NCBI GenBank assembly: GCA_947175805.1
Contig: CAMWOF010000036.1
Span: forward strand, 1-12,524
Direction of reading: 5' to 3'
Source of the DNA: an uncultured Clostridiaceae bacterium
GTDB taxonomy: Bacteria > Bacillota > Clostridia > Lachnospirales > Lachnospiraceae
Length of the DNA stretch: 12,524 nt
A program made the translations under genes and the position numbers. The notes under the pieces were generated by a model. The model had not been told where the DNA came from. It made no database searches and saw only the letters and a program-made list of their open reading frames with translations. Within the stretch, counting starts at the first letter, position 1. Every line of letters starts with the position of its first letter. Positions 5,711 through 12,524 of the stretch are shown piece by piece.

Positions 5711-6214
5711 TTAATCCTCGTAAAAGGTATCTTTGCAGATATATTTTATGTGCTCTAATATTTTTTCTGTCGGCTCTATGATAATTTCCGTGCAGATTCC
5801 GCCAAATTCCCCAATCAGAGAATATGCCTTCCTTCCCTTGATGCCTGATCCCATATAGTAACGCTTGGTCACCTTACTCCGCTCGTGCTCTAACCGCACA
5901 GACTGCTCCGGGGCTGCCACCTTCACATCATTCAGATTGAATTCCGTCACATCCGCACGTCTTTGCTTATTATAGATGACATCTACGTCCACATTTTCGT
6001 TTGTCATGCTAAATTCATATTCCACATTCTGCCTACCGGCAAAATATACCGCCGCAAATCCACTCACCAGCCCCAATATATAGCCTCCAAACAGCATCTG
6101 CATCAGATTCATCACAAACAGAACCACTGCCAGAACAGCGAAAAAAACTACAATTATCTTGTTAGTTTCATTCCTTTCTTTCTTAATTACGTCCTCAGTA
6201 AATTTGTCCTTCAT
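5711..6214 (-). CDS. Two-TM membrane protein of unknown function (DUF6106-like)
   Basis: A 167-aa protein. A charged N-terminus (MKDKFTEDVIKKERNETNK) is followed by two close hydrophobic helices (about 19-40 and 43-59), a hairpin that would put both ends on the same side, probably cytoplasmic. The soluble part (about 65-167) is rich in beta strands: EYEFSMTNENVDVDVIYNKQRRADVTEFNLNDV, then YYMGSGIKGRKAYSLIGEF. It resembles DUF6106 proteins of Clostridia, for which no function is known to me. I placed the start at ATG 6214, preceded by GGGAGG at a short but usable distance; an upstream in-frame ATG at 6226 has no RBS. The start is 13 nt after the thioesterase stop, so the two genes are probably cotranscribed. 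Confidence 0.8.
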   Translation of the reverse strand: MKDKFTEDVIKKERNETNKIIVVFFAVLAVVLFVMNLMQMLFGGYILGLVSGFAAVYFAGRQNVEYEFSMTNENVDVDVIYNKQRRADVTEFNLNDVKVAAPEQSVRLEHERSKVTKRYYMGSGIKGRKAYSLIGEFGGICTEIIIEPTEKILEHIKYICKDTFYED

Positions 6215-6227
6215 GCGCCCTCCCATC

Positions 6228-6626
6228 TTATACGTTTAAATGTACCCCACTAGTGGACACAACCGCCACATGATTTCCTAAATCGTCTGTAATATCAATC
6301 TGATAAAAGCAGTTTCTTCTGCCATCCTTCAGCATCCTGCTCTCACCATACAAAATACTGCCCTTTGCTACACCGAGATAACTAATCTGGCTGACGGTGG
6401 TCACCGTCACCGGCTGTTCAAAATTGGTAGCAACCGCAAATACAAAATCTGCCAATGTGTAAATGGCACCGCCCATAACCTGCCCCACTGCATTTCTGTG
6501 TCCATCGGTTAACTTCATACTGCATTTTGCATACCGCTCGCCCACCTCATCTATCTCTATACCGGAGGTAACCATGGCAAACCGGTCATTCATAAAAAAT
6601 TCCCTTGCTTTTTCTATTTTTGTCAT
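6228..6626 (-). CDS. PaaI-type hotdog-fold acyl-CoA thioesterase
   Basis: A 132-aa single-domain hotdog protein of the usual PaaI length. It has the central helix with VMGGAIYTLADFVFAVATN (50-68), then strands TVTTVSQISYLGVAKG (75-90) and the closing YQIDITDDLGNHVAVVSTSGVHL. Family members hydrolyse aryl- or acyl-CoA thioesters; D60 matches the catalytic acid of the LAD motif. The usual His of the H-G-G motif is Met here (M51). I chose ATG 6626 because GAAGGA lies 6 nt upstream; an ATG two codons earlier overlaps the RBS. The gene follows the paaK terminator by about 60 bp and has no strong promoter of its own, so it may depend on readthrough or a weak promoter. Its position suggests it acts on CoA esters made by the neighbouring iorAB-paaK module, which is inference. 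Confidence 0.85.
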   Translation of the reverse strand: MTKIEKAREFFMNDRFAMVTSGIEIDEVGERYAKCSMKLTDGHRNAVGQVMGGAIYTLADFVFAVATNFEQPVTVTTVSQISYLGVAKGSILYGESRMLKDGRRNCFYQIDITDDLGNHVAVVSTSGVHLNV

Positions 6627-6684
6627 TTTCATTCCTTCTCTATGTTAAATATTCCGTAGACGCCGACCATTACATAGCCTGACA

Positions 6685-6710
6685 CAAAACAGGACCGGTT
6701 CCGGTCCTGT
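6685..6710 (-). terminator. Intrinsic terminator of the iorA-iorB-paaK operon
   Basis: Perfect inverted repeat ACAGGACCGG / CCGGTCCTGT around TT (6689-6710). On the - strand it is followed by TTTTGTG. It lies just after the paaK stop. The T run is short (T4 before G), so some readthrough into the thioesterase gene is possible. Confidence 0.85.
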
Positions 6711-6722
6711 CTTGTTCTGTGT

Positions 6723-8027
6723 CTAATACAGCTTCCGCTTGTCAATTACCCGAACCGCTTTGCCCTCACTTCTGACAATGGTTCCTACATCTGTCAAATG
6801 CACTTTCGCGCCGATTCCCAGCATGGAGCGAAGTCCTGCTTCAATCTCCTTTGTCTTTGCTTCTCTGTCAAAGCCTGAATCTGCTGCCTGCTCCGGCGTA
6901 ACCTCCACGTTGATGTCCAGCGTATCCGTATTATTCACACGGTCTACCATAATCTGATAATTCACGCTCATGCCCTTATTCAACAGCACCGTCTCTATCT
7001 GTGAAGGGAACACATTGACACCGCGAATAATCATCATATCATCGCTTCTGCCCATCGGTTTTTTCATACGAATATGGGTTCTTCCACAGGAACATTTCTC
7101 CCGGGTAAGCACACACAAGTCACGGGTACGGTAACGGAGCAGCGGAAATGCTTCCTTTGTGATACTGGTAAATACCAGCTCGCCCTTTTCACCCTCCGGC
7201 AGTACCTCTCCCGTTTCCGGATTGATAATCTCTGCTATAAAGTGGTCCTCGTTAATATGCATGCCGTTTTGCTCACAGCACTCAAAGGATACGCCCGGAC
7301 CACTGATTTCTGTCAAGCCGTAAATATCATAAGCCTTGATACCCAGGCTCTCCTGAATCTGCTGCCGCATCTCCTCTGTCCATGCCTCGGCGCCAAAAAT
7401 TCCCGCCTTCAGCTTAATCTGATCCCTGACGCCCATCTGCGCCACGGCCTCACCCAAAAAGGCGGCGTAGGATGGGGTACAGCATAAAATCGTAGAACCC
7501 AAATCTGTCATAAACTGAACCTGACGCTCTGTATTGCCCGACGACATCGGAAGCGTCAGAGAGCCTACCTTGTGGGAGCCGCCATTTAAGCCCGGACCGC
7601 CGGTAAATAGGCCATAGCCGTAACAGACATGCACCACGTCTTCATTGCTTCCTCCTGCGGCTACAATCGCCCTTGCACAGCACTCATCCCACAAATCAAT
7701 ATCGTGCTGGGTATAAAATGCAACGACCCTTCTGCCGGTAGTTCCGCTGGTAGACTGAATACGCACACATTCAGAAAGGGGCTTTGCCAACAGTCCGTAT
7801 GGATATGCGTCCCGCAAATCATCCTTGCAGAGAAACGGGAGCTTATGTAAATCTTCTATTCCCCGGATATCCTCCGGCTTTACGCCCTTCTCGTCCATTT
7901 TCCTGCGGTAGTATTCTACATTGTCATATACATGCTTCACCTGCTTTACTAACCGCTCACTCTGCAGCTCCTTAATCTTCTCCACCGGCATAGTCTCAAT
8001 GTCCGGCTGATAATATCTTTGCTCCAT
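6723..8027 (-). CDS. paaK: Phenylacetate-CoA ligase (AMP-forming), PaaK family
   Basis: A 434-aa adenylate-forming enzyme of normal PaaK length. It joins an aryl- or arylacetic acid to CoA using ATP (giving AMP and PPi). Motifs: phosphate-binding STSGTTGRR (92-100), the adenine-side YGLTE (236-240), RYRTRDL (298-304) with the conserved Asp, GRSDDMMIIRGVNVFPSQIE (326-344) at the domain hinge, and the C-terminal SEGKAVRV (420-427) with the likely catalytic Lys423. Cysteines at 250-251, His257 and C312/C314 may form the metal site reported for some PaaK-like proteins; this is tentative. AAGGAG is 7 nt before the ATG. It is the third gene of iorA-iorB-paaK, 37 bp after iorB. In anaerobes this pairing suggests interconversion of arylacetates and arylacetyl-CoA linked to aromatic amino-acid oxidation. 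Substrate preference cannot be read from sequence. Confidence 0.93.
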   Translation of the reverse strand: MEQRYYQPDIETMPVEKIKELQSERLVKQVKHVYDNVEYYRRKMDEKGVKPEDIRGIEDLHKLPFLCKDDLRDAYPYGLLAKPLSECVRIQSTSGTTGRRVVAFYTQHDIDLWDECCARAIVAAGGSNEDVVHVCYGYGLFTGGPGLNGGSHKVGSLTLPMSSGNTERQVQFMTDLGSTILCCTPSYAAFLGEAVAQMGVRDQIKLKAGIFGAEAWTEEMRQQIQESLGIKAYDIYGLTEISGPGVSFECCEQNGMHINEDHFIAEIINPETGEVLPEGEKGELVFTSITKEAFPLLRYRTRDLCVLTREKCSCGRTHIRMKKPMGRSDDMMIIRGVNVFPSQIETVLLNKGMSVNYQIMVDRVNNTDTLDINVEVTPEQAADSGFDREAKTKEIEAGLRSMLGIGAKVHLTDVGTIVRSEGKAVRVIDKRKLY

Positions 8028-8064
8028 CTTTTATCTCCTTATTTATTTTTTGAGGCGCTGCCTC

Positions 8065-8634
8065 TTACTTTCTGCCAAGGGCAAATGCTTTTTTATTCAT
8101 CTCCAAAAACTTCGGCGGCACACATTCCTCTAAAGCCTGTATCCACGCCTCCTCGGGAATCTCCTCAAAATAGCGGGATACTCTGCCCATAAGGACAATA
8201 TTGACAGCCTTTGCGCTGCCCGCCTCCAATGCCAATGACATAGCGTCCATGGCATCCACCTGCGCACCCGCTTGCTCCATTTTGTCTATCAGATTCTCAG
8301 GATACCGGGCGGCGCCGGTAATAACCGGCATCGGGTCAATCTGCTGGTCAGACACTATAATCCTGCCATTCTTTTTCAAATAAGGTATGTATCTTGCGGC
8401 CTCTAGCAGCTCAAAGGAAATAATCACATCCGCTTCTCCCTTATCAATGACCGGAGAGTATACCTTGTCACCAAACCTTACATATGTCACAACGCTTCCG
8501 CCCCGCTGGCTCATGCCGTGCACCTCGGATACCTTGACATCATAGCCACGGGTCAGCAAAAGGTGCCCTAACATCTTACTTGCCAATAGGGAGCCCTGTC
8601 CGCCGACGCCTACAATCATAATATTTTTTGTCAT
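8065..8634 (-). CDS. iorB: Indolepyruvate:ferredoxin oxidoreductase, beta subunit
   Basis: A 189-aa protein of the gamma-type domain of 2-oxoacid:ferredoxin oxidoreductases. It shows the N-terminal Rossmann-like glycine motif GVGGQG (9-14) and the family signature VSEVHGMSQRGGSVVTYVRFG (35-55). The rest is an alpha/beta domain with FELLEAARYIPYLKKNG and a C-terminal MGRVSRYF. It pairs with IorA to convert arylpyruvates, CoA and oxidised ferredoxin to arylacetyl-CoA, CO2 and reduced ferredoxin. It starts 11 nt after the iorA stop codon, and its purine-rich RBS (AGGGGGGA) overlaps that stop, so translation of the two subunits is probably coupled for equal amounts. Confidence 0.94.
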   Translation of the reverse strand: MTKNIMIVGVGGQGSLLASKMLGHLLLTRGYDVKVSEVHGMSQRGGSVVTYVRFGDKVYSPVIDKGEADVIISFELLEAARYIPYLKKNGRIIVSDQQIDPMPVITGAARYPENLIDKMEQAGAQVDAMDAMSLALEAGSAKAVNIVLMGRVSRYFEEIPEEAWIQALEECVPPKFLEMNKKAFALGRK

Positions 8635-8645
8635 AACAGTCCCCC

Positions 8646-10373
8646 CTATTTCGTAATCGCATCAAATTTGCAGAGCTGTTCACAGACACCGCAGCCCACG
8701 CAAAGCGTTTCATCAATACTTGCCTTGCCGTCTTGAAAGCTGATTGCAGGACAGCCAAGCTTCATACACATTTTACAGCCCTTGCAATTTTCCTTACATA
8801 TCTTCACAGGCGGCTTTACTTCTACATATTTTAGAAGTACACACGGTCTTCTGCTGATAATGACAGAAGGCTCCGGGGCATTTAACTCCTCTTTCACCGC
8901 CGCATCGCATGCCTCCAAATCATAAGGGTCTACCACCCGGACTCTCCGAATACCCATCGCCTTACAAAGCGCCTCTAAATCAATCTTTCCTGCCGGGTCT
9001 CCCTTGATATTGTAGCCGGTAGTCGGGTTTTGCTGGTGTCCCGTCATGCCGGTGATGGAATTATCCAGTATAATCACCGTGGAGTTGCTCATATTGTAAG
9101 CAATATTAGCAAGCCCTGTCATGCCGGAATGCATAAACGTGGAGTCGCCTATGACAGCTACCGTCCGCTTCTCAGCGTCCTCGCCCCTAGCTTTATTAAA
9201 GCCGTGAATAGAGCTGATGGAAGCGCCCATGCATGCAGTTACATCCATGGCGGAGAGCGGCGCCACCGCACCTAAGGTATAACACCCGATATCTCCCATA
9301 ACCGTGCATTTATTTTTAGATAATGTATAAAACATTCCTCTGTGAGGACAGCCGGCACACATAACCGGCGGGCGCACCGGAATATCCTCATCCAGGGAAA
9401 GCCCTTCCTCTAACTTAATGCCCATCTTCTCCGCAATTAGATTCTGAGAAAACTCATCCTCCAGCGGAAATACATCCTTGCCGGTCACATCAAGTCCCAG
9501 CGCCTGGCAATGCTTCTCAATGATGGCATCCAATTCCTCAATGATGACAAGCTTATCTACCTTGGATGCAAAATCTAGAATCAGTTTCTCCGGTAATGGA
9601 TTTATCATACCCAGCTTTAGTACGCTGGCTTGTTCTCCGTATACCTCCTTCACATACTGATAAGCAGTAGAAGAGGTAATAATACCGATTTTAGTATCCC
9701 CCATCTCCACTCTATTAAGCGGCGAGGTCTCAGCATATGCGATTAAATTCCTGGTACGCTGCTCTACAGCCGGGTGACGCCGCTTCGCATTTACCGGCAT
9801 CATGACATACTTGCTGATATCCTTTGTGTATTCCTTCAATGGAAGCTCCACTCTCTCCCCTATTTCCACAATGCTCTGGGAATGGGATACACGGGTACAC
9901 ATCTTTAACAGCACCGGCGTATCAAACTGCTCTGAAATCTCGTAGGCAAGCTTAGTAAATGCCAGAGCCTCTGCAGAATCCGATGGCTCCAGCATCGGTA
10001 TCTTCGCAGACACGGCATAGTGTCTGGAATCCTGTTCATTCTGTGAAGAATGCATCCCTGCATCATCCGCCACTCCAATTATCATGCCCGCATTGATACC
10101 CGTATATGATATCGTAAACAGCGGGTCAGCCGCCACATTTAAGCCTACATGCTTCATGCCGCAAAAGCTTCTTTTTCCCGCCAGGGCAGCACCATAGGCT
10201 ACTTCTAATGCCACCTTTTCATTCGGCGCCCATTCACAGTAAATCTCATCATATTTTGCTGCTTCCTCCGTAATCTCCGTACTCGGTGTACCCGGATAAC
10301 TGGAAGCCACGCCACAGCCGGCCTCATATAATCCCCGTGCCACAGCAGCATTCCCTAACATTAACTGCTTCAC
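8646..10373 (-). CDS. iorA: Indolepyruvate:ferredoxin oxidoreductase, alpha subunit
   Basis: A 575-aa catalytic subunit. It has an N-terminal pyrimidine-binding domain (LMLGNAAVARGLYEAG, SYPGTPSTEI and E54-like Glu in the CEWAPNEKVA block), a middle transketolase-C-like domain (about 226-300), and the TPP/Mg domain with CAGCPHRGMFY (339-349), GDIGCYTLG (360-368), GDSTFMHSG (409-417) and the N438 of LDNSITGMTG. The C-terminal ferredoxin domain has cysteines at 530, 533, 536 and 541 (Cx2Cx2Cx4CP) and 558, 561, 564 and 568 (Cx2Cx2Cx3C), giving two [4Fe-4S] clusters. I chose GTG at 10373, with AAGGAGG 10 nt upstream, because the family begins at VKQLMLGN. The longer in-frame extension to 10511 crosses the promoter. 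It is the first gene of iorA-iorB-paaK. Aryl side-chain specificity is the usual family assignment, but branched substrates cannot be excluded. Confidence 0.95.
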   Translation of the reverse strand: MKQLMLGNAAVARGLYEAGCGVASSYPGTPSTEITEEAAKYDEIYCEWAPNEKVALEVAYGAALAGKRSFCGMKHVGLNVAADPLFTISYTGINAGMIIGVADDAGMHSSQNEQDSRHYAVSAKIPMLEPSDSAEALAFTKLAYEISEQFDTPVLLKMCTRVSHSQSIVEIGERVELPLKEYTKDISKYVMMPVNAKRRHPAVEQRTRNLIAYAETSPLNRVEMGDTKIGIITSSTAYQYVKEVYGEQASVLKLGMINPLPEKLILDFASKVDKLVIIEELDAIIEKHCQALGLDVTGKDVFPLEDEFSQNLIAEKMGIKLEEGLSLDEDIPVRPPVMCAGCPHRGMFYTLSKNKCTVMGDIGCYTLGAVAPLSAMDVTACMGASISSIHGFNKARGEDAEKRTVAVIGDSTFMHSGMTGLANIAYNMSNSTVIILDNSITGMTGHQQNPTTGYNIKGDPAGKIDLEALCKAMGIRRVRVVDPYDLEACDAAVKEELNAPEPSVIISRRPCVLLKYVEVKPPVKICKENCKGCKMCMKLGCPAISFQDGKASIDETLCVGCGVCEQLCKFDAITK

Positions 10374-10455
10374 GTTTTCTTGTCCTCCTTTTTTCCTTCG
10401 TCCGCAAAATCCTGCCTTTAAAATACAACGCTCAAATTTTAACGCGCCTTTTGAT

Positions 10456-10484
10456 ATTGTACAAAAATTTAACCTGTTTGTAAA
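10456..10484 (-). promoter_or_regulatory. Sigma-A promoter of iorA-iorB-paaK
   Basis: On the - strand: TTTACA (10479-10484), 17-bp spacer, TACAAT (10456-10461). The predicted start is near 10449, leaving a leader of about 76 nt that is too short for a T-box. A TTGTACA motif occurs at the -10 and again about 57 bp upstream (around 10515-10521); its meaning is unclear. Confidence 0.72.
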
Positions 10485-10539
10485 CCTATTTCCTGCAATC
10501 TGCATTTCCAATAATGTACAATCCCGGTACTCTTTAAAG

Positions 10540-10573
10540 AAAAACAGAGGCTGCCATTTATGGACAGCCCCTG
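10540..10573 (-). terminator. Intrinsic terminator of ilvE
   Basis: Hairpin with arms CAGAGGCTGCC (10545-10555) and GGACAGCCCCTG (10562-10573), one wobble and one bulge, loop of about 6 nt. On the - strand it is followed by TTTTTC (ending near 10540). It separates ilvE from the iorA promoter. Confidence 0.82.
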
Positions 10574-10590
10574 CAGAATTAAAAACTTTT

Positions 10591-11616
10591 TTATTCGATT
10601 ACCTTTATCCAGCCCTCCGGAGCTTCTATACGCCCCATCTGAATACCGGTCAAGGTGTCATAGAGTTTCTTTGTCACAGGTCCCATATCCTCCATACCGC
10701 TTGGGAAACAAATTTCCCTGCCATGGTCATTTACCTTGCCTACCGGAGAAATCACTGCAGCAGTACCGCAAAGCCCACACTCAGCAAAATCCTTCAGCTC
10801 GTCAAAGTAAACCTCCCTGTGCTCCACCTCCATGTCAAGGTAATTCTCCGCAACATATACGAGGGAACGGCGGGTAATAGACGGTAAAATACTGTCCGAC
10901 TTCGGAGTTACCAGCTTGTTATCCTTAGTGATGAATATAAAGTTGGCACCGCCTGTCTCCTCCACCTTCGTCCGGGTGGCAGCATCCAGATACATATTCT
11001 CATCAAAACCGTTCCTGTGGGCATCCATAATCGGATATAGACTCATTGCATAATTCAACCCTGCCTTGATGTGTCCTGTGCCCCGCGGCGCTGCCCGGTC
11101 ATAATCGCATACGCGGATGGTAATTGGCTTTGCGCCTCCCTTGAAATAAGGGCCTACCGGTGTGGTAAATACGCGGAACTGATACTCATCCGCCGGTTTT
11201 ACACCTATGACAGCATTGCTTCCAAACATAAATGGCCGGATATATAATGTGGCGCCAGAACCAAACGGAGGCACGTACGCCATATTGGCCTTTACAGTCT
11301 GTACAACTGCTTCCACAAATTTTTCTACAGGATATACAGGCATCTCCAGACGCTCACAGGTGTCTTTCATGCGGGCTGCATTCAAATCCGGACGGAAAAT
11401 GACTGTCTGTCCCTTCTCTGTGGTGTATGCCTTTAAGCCCTCAAAACAGGTCTGTGCATACTGAAGCACGCAGGCACATTCACTGATGGTCACCGTATCA
11501 TCCTCCGTCAGCACACCCTCATCCCATGCGCCGTTCTTATAGTTCGACACAAAACGCTTATCCGTCTTTTGGTATGCAAATCCTATATTCGCCCAATCCA
11601 TGTTCTTCTTTTCCAT
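10591..11616 (-). CDS. ilvE: Branched-chain amino-acid aminotransferase
   Basis: A 341-aa fold-type IV PLP aminotransferase of the longer, eukaryote-like BCAT subfamily. It exchanges the amino group between Leu/Ile/Val and glutamate. Landmarks are the YAQTCFEGLKAY block (53-64), the FMFGSNAVIGVKPADEY and TTPVGPYFKGG segments (129-161), the PLP lysine K184 in GHIKAGLNYAMSLYP, the glutamates E219-E220 in KVEETGGANF and the GTAAVISPVG loop (284-293). A Cys-x-x-Cys (C280-GL-C283) precedes that loop. I chose ATG 11616, with AAAGGGTGAG upstream; an earlier in-frame Met at 11646 lies in the leader. It has its own promoter and terminator, so it is not in the iorA transcript. Adjacency suggests it may feed 2-oxoacids to IorAB, but biosynthesis of branched amino acids is the safer primary role. 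Confidence 0.94.
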   Translation of the reverse strand: MEKKNMDWANIGFAYQKTDKRFVSNYKNGAWDEGVLTEDDTVTISECACVLQYAQTCFEGLKAYTTEKGQTVIFRPDLNAARMKDTCERLEMPVYPVEKFVEAVVQTVKANMAYVPPFGSGATLYIRPFMFGSNAVIGVKPADEYQFRVFTTPVGPYFKGGAKPITIRVCDYDRAAPRGTGHIKAGLNYAMSLYPIMDAHRNGFDENMYLDAATRTKVEETGGANFIFITKDNKLVTPKSDSILPSITRRSLVYVAENYLDMEVEHREVYFDELKDFAECGLCGTAAVISPVGKVNDHGREICFPSGMEDMGPVTKKLYDTLTGIQMGRIEAPEGWIKVIE

Positions 11617-11676
11617 AATTCTCACCCTTTCAACTGACATTCCCAATAGATGATTGCGAAATCTAATGCTTGTTTC

Positions 11677-11705
11677 AGTTTACCACTGAATACCAATTTA
11701 TGCAA
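11677..11705 (-). promoter_or_regulatory. Sigma-A promoter of ilvE (extended -10)
   Basis: On the - strand: TTGCAT (11700-11705), 17-bp spacer, TAAACT (11677-11682) preceded by TGG. The predicted start is near 11670, about 54 nt before the ATG. No T-box or attenuator fits in this leader. Confidence 0.65.
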
Positions 11706-11790
11706 CTGCATTTCTTTTGCTCTGCCGTGCCTTTTTTCTTCTGCACCGCACCGCATTTCCTAAAAAGCCTGCCCGGCGCCTCTTTTCCTT

Positions 11791-12447
11791 TTACTCTGCG
11801 ACTTCCTCTGCCCCTCTTTCCGCCTTTACTTTGACACTGACAGCGTCTAATGTGAGGTATGCCAAATCTCCCTCCAGATATTGCCGCAGGGTGCCCACCA
11901 CCTCTATCCATTCTCCATTCTCAGGCATATCGCCGTTGTAGGTAAATTCAAAACCGCAAAGCTCACCATCACTGCTGCAGCAGCCTGGTCCCCTGCGATA
12001 GACATAGTAGTATTCCTTTCCATCATAATTTTCTCCCAGGCACATGCCCTCAATCCGAATCATCTGCCCCAGGTAATCCTCCGCCCGCAAATAAATTGCA
12101 TTGACGCTTGACACATAGCTTTCCTCGACGATATCCAGCGCAAGCTCATCCTCGGTATAATCTCTCGGCTGCGCCGTATTCGGTGAGTCGTCATAATATT
12201 TGGAATAATCCTCCGTCGTCAGATACGCTGCATAATCTATTTCCTCCTGAGAATTGCTTCCCGCCGTATCTCCTGCATTATCTTGCCCGCCCTTCCCGGT
12301 TCCCGTATCCTTTTCTATGGCTTGCCCGTTACTTTCTTCTCCTTCCGCAGAGGTCTGTTTCCCGTCCGTCCCCGTCCGGTTCTGACATCCAACTGCCAGC
12401 AGCAGCGCAAGCGCCATTACGACCCATATCAAGTTTCTCCTGCGCAT
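11791..12447 (-). CDS. Lipoprotein with C-terminal OB-like, Cys-Cys-containing domain
   Basis: A 218-aa predicted lipoprotein. It has a basic start (MRRR), a hydrophobic core and LLAVGC with lipidated C21, then a long Gly/Asp/Asn/Ser-rich tether (22-70) and a folded C-terminal part (about 98-207). The folded part reads VNAIYLRAEDYLGQMIRIEG (115-133), GPGCCSSDGELCGFEFTY (153-170) and GEWIEVVGTLRQY (178-190). It resembles the C-terminal domain of the TIGR03943/DUF1980 (YcgQ-like) family, where a strand carries Cys-Cys followed by a Gly-Phe pair and a W-V-x-V-x-G strand; I hold this at moderate confidence. In that family a link to metal homeostasis has been proposed. I chose ATG 12447 because AAAGGTGG lies 8 nt upstream; a GTG at 12459 overlaps that RBS. 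It starts 21 nt after the preceding gene, so the two form an operon. Confidence 0.78.
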   Translation of the reverse strand: MRRRNLIWVVMALALLLAVGCQNRTGTDGKQTSAEGEESNGQAIEKDTGTGKGGQDNAGDTAGSNSQEEIDYAAYLTTEDYSKYYDDSPNTAQPRDYTEDELALDIVEESYVSSVNAIYLRAEDYLGQMIRIEGMCLGENYDGKEYYYVYRRGPGCCSSDGELCGFEFTYNGDMPENGEWIEVVGTLRQYLEGDLAYLTLDAVSVKVKAERGAEEVAE

Positions 12448-12468
12448 ACAACTTCCCACCTTTATAAT

Positions 12469-12524
12469 TTACGAGTCCTCCCACTCGTCTAAAAACCGTT
12501 TCAGCTTTTCCCGCTCCTTGTCTA
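12469..12524 (-). CDS. 3' end of an unidentified gene (partial)
   Basis: The - strand reads in frame from the window edge through 17 codons (DKEREKLKRFLDEWEDS) to a TAA at 12469-12471. It is too short to identify. The charged, helix-forming tail and the 21-nt distance to the lipoprotein start suggest a real upstream gene in the same operon. Confidence 0.6.
   Translation of the reverse strand, partial: DKEREKLKRFLDEWEDS

Noticed and set aside
10374..10450. T-box or aromatic-amino-acid attenuator in the iorA leader
   Set aside because: The leader is about 76 nt, with no T-box motif and no antiterminator/terminator pair.
8646..10511. Longer IorA starting at 10511
   Set aside because: The extra 46 residues overlap the -35/-10 promoter and do not resemble the family; GTG 10373 has a strong RBS.
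11761..11790. Terminator directly after the lipoprotein gene
   Set aside because: A T5 run is present on the - strand, but the preceding GC-rich sequence forms only a 3-bp stem; not strong enough to call.

Overview
The window looks like chromosomal DNA of a low-GC anaerobic Firmicute, most likely a gut Lachnospiraceae/Clostridia member. The reasons are strong AGGAGG-type ribosome binding sites, sigma-A promoters with TTGACA/TATAAT boxes, a YjfB-family small protein, a long-form HPF, an SH3-SH3-NlpC/P60 secreted hydrolase and a ferredoxin-dependent indolepyruvate oxidoreductase. Taxonomy is inferred from gene content only. I see no mobile element, CRISPR array, tRNA or rRNA.

Left part (1-3275): a PHP-domain phosphoesterase on the + strand converges on a tgt-yajC operon (- strand), the two separated by a symmetrical bidirectional terminator. 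Upstream lies hpf, with its own promoter and terminator. These are translation, tRNA-modification and secretion housekeeping genes.

Central part (3276-5645): a 615-bp, very AT-rich gene-free stretch holds the hpf promoter, a perfect 14-bp palindrome at its predicted transcription start, and a compact cluster of DnaA boxes (three perfect, several near matches) beside a G6 run. This is the least expected feature of the window. To its right are a secreted cell-wall hydrolase with a consensus promoter and a monocistronic 61-aa YjfB-family gene on the + strand.

Right part (5646-12524), all on the - strand: in transcription order (right to left) come the end of an unknown gene, a lipoprotein with a Cys-Cys-containing C-terminal domain, a branched-chain aminotransferase (own promoter and terminator), an iorA-iorB-paaK operon, a PaaI-type hotdog thioesterase and a two-TM DUF6106-like protein. 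Aminotransferase, 2-oxoacid:ferredoxin oxidoreductase, aryl-acid CoA ligase and acyl-CoA thioesterase together form a plausible route from aromatic or branched amino acids to aryl- or alkyl-acetyl-CoA and free acids, with reduced ferredoxin and possibly ATP as the gain. That link is inferred from adjacency; the sequence does not show substrates.
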